A stretch of 64,000 nt of DNA from Gemmatimonas aurantiaca (lineage in GTDB: Bacteria > Gemmatimonadota > Gemmatimonadetes > Gemmatimonadales > Gemmatimonadaceae): NCBI RefSeq assembly GCF_037190085.1, contig NZ_JBBCJO010000008.1, positions 1-64,000 of the forward strand, written 5' to 3'. Of the stretch, positions 54,413 through 62,737 are shown piece by piece. The stretch's first letter is position 1. Each line of letters begins with the position of its first letter. A program made the position numbers and the translations under genes. The notes under the pieces are model-generated. The model was not told where the DNA came from, did no database searches, and saw only the letters and a list, made by a program, of their open reading frames with translations.

Positions 54413-54631
54413 GTGGTTCACCGCCGCCCCATTCACTGGGTGGGTTCCACACTGGCGGACCTGCGGGCCTTCCCGGCAGCCGCTCGACGACGTGTTGGCC
54501 AGGAGCTCGATCTGCTGCATGCGTTTCAGAAGAAGACAAGACAAACCGCACGAATGGATCTGGAGCTCGGCGAGAAGCGGTATCGGGAACTTTGCGACAG
54601 CGGGCAACCTGCTGAGGACCACACTTCATGA
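54413..54631 (+). pseudogene. HigB/RelE-type (phage Gp49-like) toxin with internal deletion
   Basis: 72 residues from GTG 54413 (54374 is an alternative GTG). The N-terminal part RPIHWVGSTLADLRAFPAAA and RRRVGQELDLL matches the start of HigB-type toxins. It is joined directly to LHAFQKKTRQTARMDLELGE and KRYREL, the family's C-terminal end. The middle (roughly 35-40 residues with the KPM, G.G..E.R and yRv.Y strands) is missing without loss of frame, and full proteins have about 110 residues. It overlaps the antitoxin by 4 nt. Very likely an inactive toxin. Confidence 0.7.
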
Positions 54632-54927
54632 CGGCCAGGATCACGCGCGGCAGTGGTAATGTCTTCACGGATCTGGGTTTCGCGCCTGCCGAGGCGGCCA
54701 ACTTGCAGTTGCGCTCCGATCTCATGATCGCGCTTCGGAAGCGGCTGACCATGTTCGGGACAACACAAGCCGAGTGGGCTGCGGTGCTGGACGTTTCACA
54801 GCCGCGCATCAGCGACTTGCTGCGTGCGAAAATCGATCGCTTCAGCGTGGACACGCTGATTGCGTACCTTGGAAAGACGGGCGCGGAAGTTCGAGTCTCC
54901 GTGCGAACCCCGAAGCAAGCGGCCTGA
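54628..54927 (+). CDS. HigA-like Xre antitoxin
   Basis: 99 residues from ATG 54628, overlapping the toxin remnant by 4 nt. NVFTDLGFAPAEAANLQLRS and DLMIALRKRL are followed by a helix-turn-helix (TTQAEWAAVLDVSQPRISDLLRAKIDRFSVDTL). This is the compact Xre antitoxin normally paired with Gp49/HigB toxins. The ORF is intact and may still act as a repressor or neutralise related toxins elsewhere in the genome. Confidence 0.88.
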   Translation: MTARITRGSGNVFTDLGFAPAEAANLQLRSDLMIALRKRLTMFGTTQAEWAAVLDVSQPRISDLLRAKIDRFSVDTLIAYLGKTGAEVRVSVRTPKQAA

Positions 54928-55086
54928 CGTCCTACGTGAGCACCTGATGCCGGTGCCGGTCACTGGACCCGCGTTCAGTGTCGTGTGGTATAATCCGACG
55001 TGGCGCATTCCAGCGCCGCACGATGGCCCGCCAGCGCCTGCCGGCCCTGGCGCCGCCCGGCCCGACTTCTGCCTGGAGTGCCTTCC

Positions 55087-55569
55087 ATGCGCCACTGGTC
55101 CCTCATCACTGCCGCCGCGATCGCGATGTCGCCGCTGGCGGCCCAGGCCCAGGACAAGGACATCATCGAGACGGCCACCGCGGTCGGCTCGTTCAAGACG
55201 TTGACGAAGCTGCTGGGTGACGCCGGACTGACGGAGACGCTCCGCGGCCCCGGGCCGTTCACGGTCTTTGCCCCCACCGACGAGGCGTTCGCCAAGCTGA
55301 CGCCCGGCACCCTCGATGCCCTCGCGAAAGACCGCTCACGACTGCGCAGCGTGCTGCTCTATCATGTGGTGGCCGGAAAGATCACGGCCGCCGATGCGGT
55401 GAAGCTGGCCGGCACGGGACGCAAGACGGTCGAAGGACGGGAAGCCAAGATCTCGGTCATGGGCAGCACACCCATGATCAACAACGCACATGTCACCCAG
55501 GCCGACATCGCCGCGAAGAACGGGGTCATCCACGGCATCGATGCGGTCATGATGCCGCCGGGGCGGTAG
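55087..55569 (+). CDS. Secreted fasciclin-domain protein
   Basis: 160 residues from ATG 55087; the in-frame extension to 55000 would bury the signal peptide. Signal peptide about 1-21 (AAQAQ). One fasciclin (FAS1) domain: FKTLTKLLGDAGLTETLRGP, GPFTVFAPTDEAFAKL, LLYHVVAGKI and the final NGVIHGIDAVMMP. FAS1 proteins mediate adhesion to surfaces or matrix. It stands alone between two toxin-antitoxin loci. Confidence 0.92.
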   Translation: MRHWSLITAAAIAMSPLAAQAQDKDIIETATAVGSFKTLTKLLGDAGLTETLRGPGPFTVFAPTDEAFAKLTPGTLDALAKDRSRLRSVLLYHVVAGKITAADAVKLAGTGRKTVEGREAKISVMGSTPMINNAHVTQADIAAKNGVIHGIDAVMMPPGR

Positions 55570-55658
55570 CGGCGGCAAGGTCCGGCTCCCGGGACGGTCA
55601 TTTCACCGGACTTCCCCGTTAAATTGCAGTCATCGGATCTTCACTCGCGGAGCCTACC

Positions 55659-55865
55659 GTGTACCTGACCGTTGCAGTTGACCACGAGGCGGATGGCCGT
55701 TGCCTCGCCGAGATCCCCGAGTTGCCGGGGGTGCTCGCCTATGGTGCGACGGAGGACGAGGCCATCTCGCGGGTGCAGACGCTCGCGCTGCGGGTTCTCG
55801 CGGATCGCTTGGAAAACGGAGAATCGGCGCCGAGTCTCCTCCCGCTCGATTTTCGCGCCGCCTGA
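55659..55865 (+). CDS. HicB-like antitoxin
   Basis: 68 residues from GTG 55659. MYLTVAVDHEADGRCLAEIP and ELPGVLAYGATEDEAISRVQ form the partial RNase-H-like HicB fold (E.PG...G.T..EA). There is no added DNA-binding domain, so it is the short HicB type. It is followed by a HicA-like reading at 55882 with a frameshift. The order hicB-hicA is the reverse of E. coli. Confidence 0.85.
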   Translation: MYLTVAVDHEADGRCLAEIPELPGVLAYGATEDEAISRVQTLALRVLADRLENGESAPSLLPLDFRAA

Positions 55866-55881
55866 CGACCTGGGTGGTCAC

Positions 55882-56090
55882 ATGAGTGAATGGCCAGCGA
55901 CCAAGGCTCGGCGGGCCCTCGCCGCGTTGCAGCGAATCGGCTGGCGGATCAAACGAGAGACGAGTTCGCACCGCTGACCCGGGATGGGTGGCCCGACACG
56001 GTGTTTACGTTTCACGATCACGAGGAGATCGCCCCTCGGATGCTCGCACGCCTCGCAAAACACACAGGGCTCACGCCAGACGATCTGTAG
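55882..56090 (+). pseudogene. HicA-like mRNA interferase toxin, frameshifted
   Basis: From ATG 55882: MSEWPATKARRALAALQRIG, WRIKRETSSHR and a stop at 55975. The family sequence continues in a frame shifted by one base: LTRDGWPDTVFTFHDHEEIA, PRMLARLAKHTGLTPDDL, ending at 56090. The two halves join exactly at the catalytic SSHR region of the YcfA/HicA fold. A 1-nt loss (or a 4-nt loss) would explain it; no slippery site is seen. A sequencing error should be excluded. Confidence 0.7.
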
Positions 56091-56167
56091 CGAAGCCGTG
56101 GGCGCTGTTGCGGAGTCAGCGCCGAGAGGATAATTGGGGAGTGTCTCGCCCTCCCCAACTCCTTCCG

Positions 56168-57895
56168 ATGCGTCTTTCCTTCCCCGCGCGCGGCATCAGG
56201 CTGGCCGCGGTCGTTCTGCTCGCTCCGGCGCTGCTCCACCCCGCTTCTCTCTCCGCACAGGGTGCACAGGCGCAGACCGCGCCGGCGCCCGCCGATCTCA
56301 TCGTCACCAATGCCCGCGTCTACACGGCCGACGATGCCCGTCCGCTCGTGGAGGCATTTGCGGTGCGTGACGGACGCATCGTCTTCGTGGGATCCCAGCG
56401 CGAAGCGACGATGCTCAAGGGGGCGTCCACCCGCATGCTCGACGCCGAGGGGCGCACGATCATTCCGGGCATGGTCGACGCGCATGCGCACTTCGCGGGC
56501 CTCGCGCAGAAACTGCGCGCCGTGGATCTGGTGGGCACGCGCAGTCTCGACGAGGTGGTCGCACGAGTAGCCGAGAAGGCCAGGAACCTGCCCAAGGGCA
56601 CGTGGATCACCGGCCGCGGATGGGATCAGAACGCCTGGGCCGACACGCGCTTCCCCACCCACGAGGCTCTTTCGGCGGCCATTCCCGATCATCCGGTGAT
56701 GCTCACCCGGGTGGACGGTCACGCGGGTTTCGTGAACGCCGCGGCCATGCGTCTCGCGGGTCTCACGCGCATCACGAAAGACCCCGACGGCGGCAAGATC
56801 CTCAAGGACGCGCAGGGCAATCCCACGGGCGTGCTGATCGATCGCGCGCAGGGCATCGTCGGGGCGAAAGTGCCGGAGTTCACGCGCGAAGAAATGCGAT
56901 CGGCGCTCAAGGACGCGGTGGCCCGCATGCATTCGTTCGGTCTGGTGGGCATGCATGATGCGGGCGCCTCCCGCGCGAACATCGATCTCTTCGAGGACAT
57001 GGCGCAGAAGCAGGAGCTGAATCTCCGGCTCTATGTCATGATCGGCGACGATTCGGCCGCCCTGCGGCACTACTTCGCACAGGGTCCCCGTTCGGGGCTC
57101 TACAACGGACAGGTGTGGGTGCGTGCCGTCAAGCTGTACGCCGATGGCGCCATGGGATCACGCGGCGCGGCACTGCTCGAACCGTACAGCGACGATCCGA
57201 ACAACACGGGTCTGCTGCTCAGCGCGCCGCAGCACATCCAGGATGTCGCGGAGGCGGGTCTCCGGGCCGGCTTTCAGGTCAACACCCATGCCATCGGCGA
57301 CCGCGGCAACCGGGTGGTGCTCGACGCCTACGAAAAAGCGCTCGGTCTCGCGCCGCGCGTGGATCATCGTTTCCGCGTGGAGCACGCGCAGATCCTGCAT
57401 TACGACGACATCCCGCGTTTCGCGCAGCTGGGGGTGATTCCGTCCATGCAGGCCAGTCACCAGACGAGCGACATGTACTGGATCGGCAAACGTCTCGGCC
57501 CCACGCGCCTGTACGGTGCGTATGCCTGGCAGTCGTTGCTGCAGACGGGTGTGGTGATCCCGAACGGTTCGGACTTTCCGGTGGAGGAGGTGAATCCGCT
57601 CATCTCCTTCCACGCGGCCATCGCGCGTCAGGATGGTCGTGACTGGCCGGCAGGCGGCTGGTATCCCGAGCAGAAGATGTCGCGCGAGGATGCGCTGCGC
57701 AGCATGACGATCTGGCCGGCGTATTCGGGGTTCCAGGAGAAGGAGCTGGGTTCGATCACACCCGGGAAGTACGCGGACTTCGTGATGCTGGATCAGGACA
57801 TCATGCGCGTACCGGTGGAACTGGTGCTGAAGACGAAGGTGCTGGCGACCTATGTGGGTGGCAAGGCGGTGTACGAGGGAACGGTCAGACACTAG
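56168..57895 (+). CDS. Secreted YtcJ-type amidohydrolase
   Basis: 575 residues from ATG 56168; the longer frame runs back through the toxin remnant and is rejected. Signal peptide about 1-34 (SLSAQG). Amidohydrolase_3 features: ADLIVTNARVYTADDA, GRTIIPGMVDAHAHFAG (metal HxH), VNTHAIGDRGNR, EHAQILHYDDIPRFAQLGVI, NGSDFPVEEVNPL (Asp). Metal-dependent hydrolase in the periplasm; substrate unknown (the family includes amidases with broad range). Confidence 0.9.
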   Translation: MRLSFPARGIRLAAVVLLAPALLHPASLSAQGAQAQTAPAPADLIVTNARVYTADDARPLVEAFAVRDGRIVFVGSQREATMLKGASTRMLDAEGRTIIPGMVDAHAHFAGLAQKLRAVDLVGTRSLDEVVARVAEKARNLPKGTWITGRGWDQNAWADTRFPTHEALSAAIPDHPVMLTRVDGHAGFVNAAAMRLAGLTRITKDPDGGKILKDAQGNPTGVLIDRAQGIVGAKVPEFTREEMRSALKDAVARMHSFGLVGMHDAGASRANIDLFEDMAQKQELNLRLYVMIGDDSAALRHYFAQGPRSGLYNGQVWVRAVKLYADGAMGSRGAALLEPYSDDPNNTGLLLSAPQHIQDVAEAGLRAGFQVNTHAIGDRGNRVVLDAYEKALGLAPRVDHRFRVEHAQILHYDDIPRFAQLGVIPSMQASHQTSDMYWIGKRLGPTRLYGAYAWQSLLQTGVVIPNGSDFPVEEVNPLISFHAAIARQDGRDWPAGGWYPEQKMSREDALRSMTIWPAYSGFQEKELGSITPGKYADFVMLDQDIMRVPVELVLKTKVLATYVGGKAVYEGTVRH

Positions 57896-57948
57896 CCGTA
57901 CGGGCCCATGCGGGCAGATACGAGCGGACATGAGCTGGAGACGATGAC

Positions 57949-58851
57949 GTGAGACTGGTTTCCCTGTTACCGGCGGCGACGGAGATCGTGGCGTTGCTCG
58001 GCGCGACGGAGTCGCTCGTGGGCGTGACGCACGAATGCGACTATCCCGATGTCGTGGGCTCGCGGGCGCGGGTCACGAAGCGGGCGTTGCCGGACACGCA
58101 CGATCCGGCGGCCATCGACGAGGCGGTGCGGACACAGCACGCCGAGGGGCTGGCGCTGTTCACGCTCGACGAAACGAAGATCCGCGCATTGCATCCCGAC
58201 CTGATGCTCACACAGGCGCTCTGCGATGTCTGTGCGGTGCGTGAAACCGATGTGCGGGCGCTGGCCTCGCGTCTTTCCCCCACGCCGAACGTGGTGACGC
58301 TGGGCGGCACGTCGCTCGATGGCATCTATGCGGATATCCGTGCGGTGGCCGACGCGCTCGATGCGGCAGACGAAGCCGAGGAGTTGCTGGCGGGACTGCA
58401 CGATCGCGTGAAGCACGTGCACGAGACGCTCAAGGCGGCGAAGGCGCCACGTCCGCGGGTGGCGCTCGTGGAGTGGACATCGCCGGTGTATCTGGCGGGG
58501 CACTGGGGCCCGGAACAGATCAAGCGCGCCGGTGGCATTGACGTGCTGGGGGTGGCGGGCGCGCATTCGGTGCCGGTCTCCATGGACGCGCTGCGTGCGG
58601 CCGATCCGGAGATCCTGATCTTCGCGCCCTGCGGCTACGGCGTGCAGGCGGCGGCCGCGGAAGCGCGCGCCTGTCTGGCGCGTCCCGAATGGGCATGGGC
58701 GGCCAACCGCATCGTCTGGGCCATGGACGCCAACGGTCTCACCACCCGCCCCGGGCCGCGCATTGTCGATGGCATCGAAGCGATGGCGCGCATCTTCAAT
58801 CCGTCGCTGTTTTCTCCGATCGACAGGAGACACGCCCTGCGGGTCACGTGA
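57949..58851 (+). CDS. Cobalamin-binding (BtuF-like) protein without signal peptide
   Basis: 300 residues from GTG 57949. PBP-like fold type III: VSLLPAATEIVALLGATESL, THECDYP, PDLMLTQALCDVCAVRE, WTSPVYLAGHWGPEQI, GVAGAHSVPVSMD. These are the marks of the cytosolic-looking 'cobalamin-binding' BtuF relatives. It starts directly in the first beta strand with no signal peptide, so it may bind B12 or a corrinoid inside the cell. The window's MetH needs B12. No BtuC/BtuD gene is adjacent. Confidence 0.82.
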   Translation: MRLVSLLPAATEIVALLGATESLVGVTHECDYPDVVGSRARVTKRALPDTHDPAAIDEAVRTQHAEGLALFTLDETKIRALHPDLMLTQALCDVCAVRETDVRALASRLSPTPNVVTLGGTSLDGIYADIRAVADALDAADEAEELLAGLHDRVKHVHETLKAAKAPRPRVALVEWTSPVYLAGHWGPEQIKRAGGIDVLGVAGAHSVPVSMDALRAADPEILIFAPCGYGVQAAAAEARACLARPEWAWAANRIVWAMDANGLTTRPGPRIVDGIEAMARIFNPSLFSPIDRRHALRVT

Positions 58852-58867
58852 GGGACTCTGGCCTCTG

Positions 58868-59195
58868 ACCTCAGATCTTCAGACGGGGTCAGAGGTCAGA
58901 GATCAGTCGGTCAGAACTGAGACGGCGATCGAATGATGAGAGATCAGACCACCACGAGGTCAGAAATCTGAGCGCTGGTGGTCGAGGGGATCGTGCGTGT
59001 CACCGGCTTCCTGCCTGGGCGCCCGCAGGGCCCTCGGGGCGCGAAGCGCCCCGCAACACGCGATCCCTCGCGTCAGTACCCACTCCGCGGACGAAGTGCT
59101 CAGACCTCTCATCTCGTAGGTCATCTGATTTCTCATTCCTCTATAGCCGTCTCAGTTCTGACCGACTGATCTCTCACCTCTGACCCCGTCTGAAA
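58868..59195. repeat. Palindromic intergenic element, copy 2 (long terminal inverted repeats)
   Basis: The 48-nt ends 58879-58926 and 59146-59193 are inverted copies with one mismatch. They begin TCAGACGGGGTCAGAGGT. Inner parts remain weakly inverted for about 50 nt more, around a GC-rich centre. The left arm matches copy 1 at 52812-53080. It contains no ORF and lies between a plus-strand gene and a convergent minus-strand gene. Confidence 0.85.
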
Positions 59196-59210
59196 GTCGG
59201 AGCTCTGTCC

Positions 59211-59567
59211 TCACCCAAGCCAGAGCTTGACCGCCGTGAAAACCAGAAGTACCGCGAATGCCTTGCGCAGCGTTTCCGCGTCTATGTGGTTGGAAATGAA
59301 CGCGCCGAGGTAAGCGCCGATGGCCATGCCGAACGCGATGAACAGGGCCTCGCGAATGTGCAGATGGCCGTTGCGGTAGTAGGTCATCGCGCCGATCGCC
59401 GCGCCGACGGGGAGCACAAGGGCCGCGAGTGAAGTGCCGGCGGCGTGCTGGGGCGACATTCCGGCGAGGTAGATCAGGGCCGGCACGATGACGATGCCGC
59501 CGCCGATTCCGAACACCCCCGAGAGAATCCCGGCGCCAAGTCCAATACCGATGAGGAGGAAGATCAT
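59211..59567 (-). CDS. Half-size TauE/SafE (DUF81) membrane protein
   Basis: 118 residues from ATG 59567. Four hydrophobic helices with GLGAGILSGVFGIGGGIVIV, PALIYLAGMSPQHAAGTSLA and YYRNGHLHIREALFIAFGMA, one of the two repeats that make a normal TauE/SafE (about 250 aa). It would need to dimerise to form a transporter. Extensions to 59615 or beyond would overlap the divergent aminopeptidase. Function: putative organosulfur/anion exporter, unproven. Confidence 0.82.
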   Translation of the reverse strand: MIFLLIGIGLGAGILSGVFGIGGGIVIVPALIYLAGMSPQHAAGTSLAALVLPVGAAIGAMTYYRNGHLHIREALFIAFGMAIGAYLGAFISNHIDAETLRKAFAVLLVFTAVKLWLG

Positions 59568-60675
59568 GCCTGAACCTACCACGTATATTTCAGGAATGCT
59601 CTCCGACTCCTCCATCGTCTTTCTGAAGCGCCTGCTCGACACGCCCGGCCCGTCGGGCTTCGAGGGCGCGCCGGCGCGCGTCTGGCGCACTGAAGCGGCC
59701 ACGTTCACGACCGCCATCCGCGCCGATGTCATCGGCAACTCCTACGCCACCGTCGAAGGCAGCGGGGGCGCGAACGCTCCCACGATCCTGCTGGCCGGTC
59801 ATATCGACGAAATCGGTGTGATCATCACGCACATCGACGACAACGGCTACGTCTATTTCGAACCCATCGGCGGATGGGATCCGCAGGTGCTGGTGGCGCA
59901 GCGCATGCGCTTCCTGGGCCGCAACGGCGAGGTGTTCGGGGTGATCGGCAAGAAGGCCATCCACCTCATGAAGCCGGAAGAGCGCGAGAAGGCCTCGAAG
60001 ATCACCGATCTGTGGGTCGACATCGGTGTGAAGAACAAAGCCGAGGCGCTGGAGCTGCTGCAGGTGGGCGACGCGGGCGTGATCGATTCACGCGCCATGG
60101 ACATGCCCAATCATCGCATCGTGTCGCGCAGCATCGACGATCGGATCGGTGCGTTCGTCGTGCTCGAAGCTCTGCGTCGCTACGCGGAAAACCCCGGTCA
60201 TGCCCGCGTGGTGGCCGCGGCCACGGCGCAGGAGGAGATCGGCTACACCGGCGGCGGCGCGCGGGTGGCCGCGCACTCGCAGGAAGCCACGATGGCGATC
60301 GCGGTGGACGTGACGTTCGCCACCGATCATCCGGGCGTGAAGAAAGAAGAGATCGGCGAACACAACATCGGCGGTGGTCCGGTACTCACGCGTGGGTCGG
60401 TGGTGTCGCCGGTGGTATACCGTCTGCTGGCCGACACGGCGCAACGCCTGGAGATGCCGTTCTCCATTCATGCGGCCGGACGGTTCACCAGCACCGATGC
60501 CGACGCCATGCAACTCGCACGTAGTGGTGTGGCCACGGGACTGGTGTCCATCCCGAATCGCTACATGCACTCGCCGAACGAGATGGTGTCGCTGGAAGAC
60601 CTCGACCGCGCCGCGACGCTCATCGCGGAAACATGCCGGGCGGTGACCAGCACGACCGATTTCACCGACCGATAA
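59566..60675 (+). CDS. M42-family metallo-aminopeptidase
   Basis: 369 residues from ATG 59566, which has GGAGG 6-7 nt upstream; ATG 59596 (MLSDSS...) is an alternative that starts at the first conserved helix. Motifs: LLDTPGPSGFEG, LLAGHIDEIGVIITHID (metal His-x-Asp), SIDDRIGAFV (bridging Asp), ATAQEEIGYTGG (Glu pair), AVDVTFATDHPG and IPNRYMHSPNEMVSLEDL (metal His). Cytosolic dodecameric aminopeptidases of this family trim peptides. The start codon overlaps that of the divergent TauE/SafE gene. Confidence 0.93.
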   Translation: MPEPTTYISGMLSDSSIVFLKRLLDTPGPSGFEGAPARVWRTEAATFTTAIRADVIGNSYATVEGSGGANAPTILLAGHIDEIGVIITHIDDNGYVYFEPIGGWDPQVLVAQRMRFLGRNGEVFGVIGKKAIHLMKPEEREKASKITDLWVDIGVKNKAEALELLQVGDAGVIDSRAMDMPNHRIVSRSIDDRIGAFVVLEALRRYAENPGHARVVAAATAQEEIGYTGGGARVAAHSQEATMAIAVDVTFATDHPGVKKEEIGEHNIGGGPVLTRGSVVSPVVYRLLADTAQRLEMPFSIHAAGRFTSTDADAMQLARSGVATGLVSIPNRYMHSPNEMVSLEDLDRAATLIAETCRAVTSTTDFTDR

Positions 60676-60785
60676 GGGTCAAGGGAGCCCGATACGGCCG
60701 TCTCTCATTCCCAGGGTCAATAACCGGATCCGGCCGTCTCTCGGCCCAAGGGTCAACGACGCCGGATCCGGTCGTCTCTCATCCC
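60676..60785. repeat. Short tandem repeat between convergent genes
   Basis: About 2.7 copies of a 36-38-bp unit (GGCCGTCTCTC ... AGGGTCAA ... CCGGATCC) with the palindrome CCGGATCCGG at unit junctions. It fills the gap between the M42 stop and the end of the HEAT-protein gene and may serve as a terminator or REP-like element. Confidence 0.65.
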
Positions 60786-62464
60786 CACCCTTCCGGGCGT
60801 CGTGCCGACGTGGCCAGCGCGGCCGCCACGGCCGCAGCGACGTCCGGATCGGGATCATTGCGCAGACTCTCCAGCGCGGGCACCACGGCCTGTCCGCGGG
60901 CGCGCAGCAGCGATTCGATCGCGGCCACGCGAAGATAGGACTCCCTGGGCGCAGGTCGTTCACTGCCGTCCTGGGGTTGCTGCGGGGGCAGCGCAATACG
61001 CAGCAGACGCTGCACCGCGTCGGCGGATCCGAGTCGCCCCAATGAAGCCAGCATTTCGAGCGCGACGTCTTCGTCGGTTTCGCGTTCGAGGGCCATGGCC
61101 AGCCGCGCCGCGGGCGGACGCACACTGCCGCTGGCGCTGGATGTGAGTCCGTACGATGCGGCGGCGATGCGGCGCACTTCGGCGTTACGATCGTCGATCA
61201 GTCCGTGCAGTCCGGCCAGTGCCTTGGCGCTGCCCAGCCGGATGAGGGCACGGGCCACGGCGATGCGAATGCGATCGTCTTCGTGCGTGACGAGCGGCAA
61301 CATCGCTGTGTCGGCGTATTCCACGCCCATCTCGCCGAGCAGGGCCACCGCGTTGCGCACCACATACCAGCGTGGATCGCGTACGAGTTCGAAGAGCAAG
61401 GTGGCGCCGAGGTCGAGCGAGACGATACTGTCGAAATAGGCGCGGCGGGCGGGAGCGTCCTGGACGCGCATGAGCTGATTGACGAGAATCTCGACGGCGA
61501 TCTCGCCGGCGCGCGCGAACAGCTCCAGCAGGATCAGTCGATCGGGCACATGCGGCAACCGTTCGCCGATCAGTTCGAGCGTGCGTCGATGCTGCAGACG
61601 ACGCAGCAGTCGCTCCAGCGCGAGCCGGGTCCCGCCGGTTCCCACCGCATGCACCTGCGCGACACACGCGCGCGCGATGCCCTCCACCACATGCGCATCG
61701 CCCCGGTACTCGGCGTCATCGAGCACCTGCACGAGCTGATCGACGGCATGATTAGCGGCGTCATCCCCATGCGCCGCGGTCAGCCTGGTGAGCGCCGTCG
61801 CCGCCACCGACGAGGTCATCCCCTCGGGCAGGGTGGCATTGATGGCGGCGATCCCCTCGGCCGGTGTTTCGAGTCGGTATTCCGACGCCACGTCGGCGGG
61901 TGTCACCAGCACGCTCCACGAGCGCAACAACTCGCGCGACGCGGATTCGGCACCGGCGAGGCCACTGCCTCCGCCGGTGCCGGTGATGCTGCTCATCGTG
62001 GTGGGCGTATCACTGGAAAACGGCGGCGCTTCCCGGCTGCGCGGCGAGGAGGCGAGCATGGACGCCAGTGTGAACAGCTCCCCCGGTGCCGCGCCCTGCC
62101 GCACGGTGATCCCCCCTATACCCAGGGCGATCCCCCGCTGCAGCAGCGAGGCCAGCAAGGGATCGTCACGCGTGAGTCCCGGGTCCACCGGTTCACCGGC
62201 CAGCACGAACTGCCCGTCGACAATGCGACACAGCATCGCCCCTTCGCGAATACGCGCGGCCAGCGACCGCAGCGCATCCCGCACCGCCGCGCGTTCGAGC
62301 GCATCCCCCGCACCGGCCATCCCCAGCGTCACGATGCGATCGACGAGCAACGCCAACGCCCGCACCGCCCCCCGCGCCGCGCGCCCATCGGGCACGACCC
62401 GAAACGCGCCGGACTCGGCGGACGAAGAGGAAGGCGTGGAGCGACGATAGCCGAGGGAAGGCAA
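60779..62464 (-). CDS. HEAT-repeat protein
   Basis: 561 residues from ATG 62464. The N-terminal part (about 1-190) is Ala/Leu-rich with no known domain. From about 300 the sequence is built of HEAT-like helix pairs (RDPRWYVVRNAVALLGEMGV, EDDRIRIAVARALIRLGSAK, RNAEVRRIAAASYGLT, ALEMLASLGRLGSADAVQRL, DPDPDVAAAVAAALAT). Likely a cytosolic scaffold. The gene begins next to inverted minisatellite arrays that form its upstream region. Confidence 0.82.
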   Translation of the reverse strand: MPSLGYRRSTPSSSSAESGAFRVVPDGRAARGAVRALALLVDRIVTLGMAGAGDALERAAVRDALRSLAARIREGAMLCRIVDGQFVLAGEPVDPGLTRDDPLLASLLQRGIALGIGGITVRQGAAPGELFTLASMLASSPRSREAPPFSSDTPTTMSSITGTGGGSGLAGAESASRELLRSWSVLVTPADVASEYRLETPAEGIAAINATLPEGMTSSVAATALTRLTAAHGDDAANHAVDQLVQVLDDAEYRGDAHVVEGIARACVAQVHAVGTGGTRLALERLLRRLQHRRTLELIGERLPHVPDRLILLELFARAGEIAVEILVNQLMRVQDAPARRAYFDSIVSLDLGATLLFELVRDPRWYVVRNAVALLGEMGVEYADTAMLPLVTHEDDRIRIAVARALIRLGSAKALAGLHGLIDDRNAEVRRIAAASYGLTSSASGSVRPPAARLAMALERETDEDVALEMLASLGRLGSADAVQRLLRIALPPQQPQDGSERPAPRESYLRVAAIESLLRARGQAVVPALESLRNDPDPDVAAAVAAALATSARRPEGWG

Positions 62465-62470
62465 GGAGAA

Positions 62471-62733
62471 GGGAGCTGGGGCTACGGGGCGGGGACTACG
62501 GGAGCTGGAACCACGGGAGCTGGAACCACGGGAGCTGGACCTACGGAAACTACGCTCTCACATGCGGATGCACATGTCGCACTAACTTCCCGTGAGCCGG
62601 TCCCGTAGTTCCAGCTCCCGTAGTTCCAGCTCCCGTGGTTCCAGCTCCCGTAGGTCCAGCTCCCGTAGGTCCAGCTCCCGTGGTACCGTGGTTCCCCGTA
62701 GGTCCAGCCCCCGTAGGTCCAGCTCCCGTAACC
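62471..62733. repeat. Inverted minisatellite arrays in a divergent promoter region
   Basis: Left block (62471-62548): about five 15-bp units such as GGAGCTGGAACCACG. Right block (about 62588-62733): about seven to nine units of the reverse complement, such as CGTAGTTCCAGCTCC. A short unique spacer with a CATGCGGATGCACATG dyad separates them. The two blocks can fold into one long hairpin. The right block ends only a few nt before ATG 62738 and leaves no ribosome binding site. Confidence 0.85.
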
Positions 62734-62737
62734 ACGT

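Noticed and set aside
61205..62608. 467-codon plus-strand open frame opposite the HEAT-repeat gene
   Set aside because: Gln/Arg/His-rich shadow that runs into the minisatellite array; the minus strand has clear HEAT repeats.
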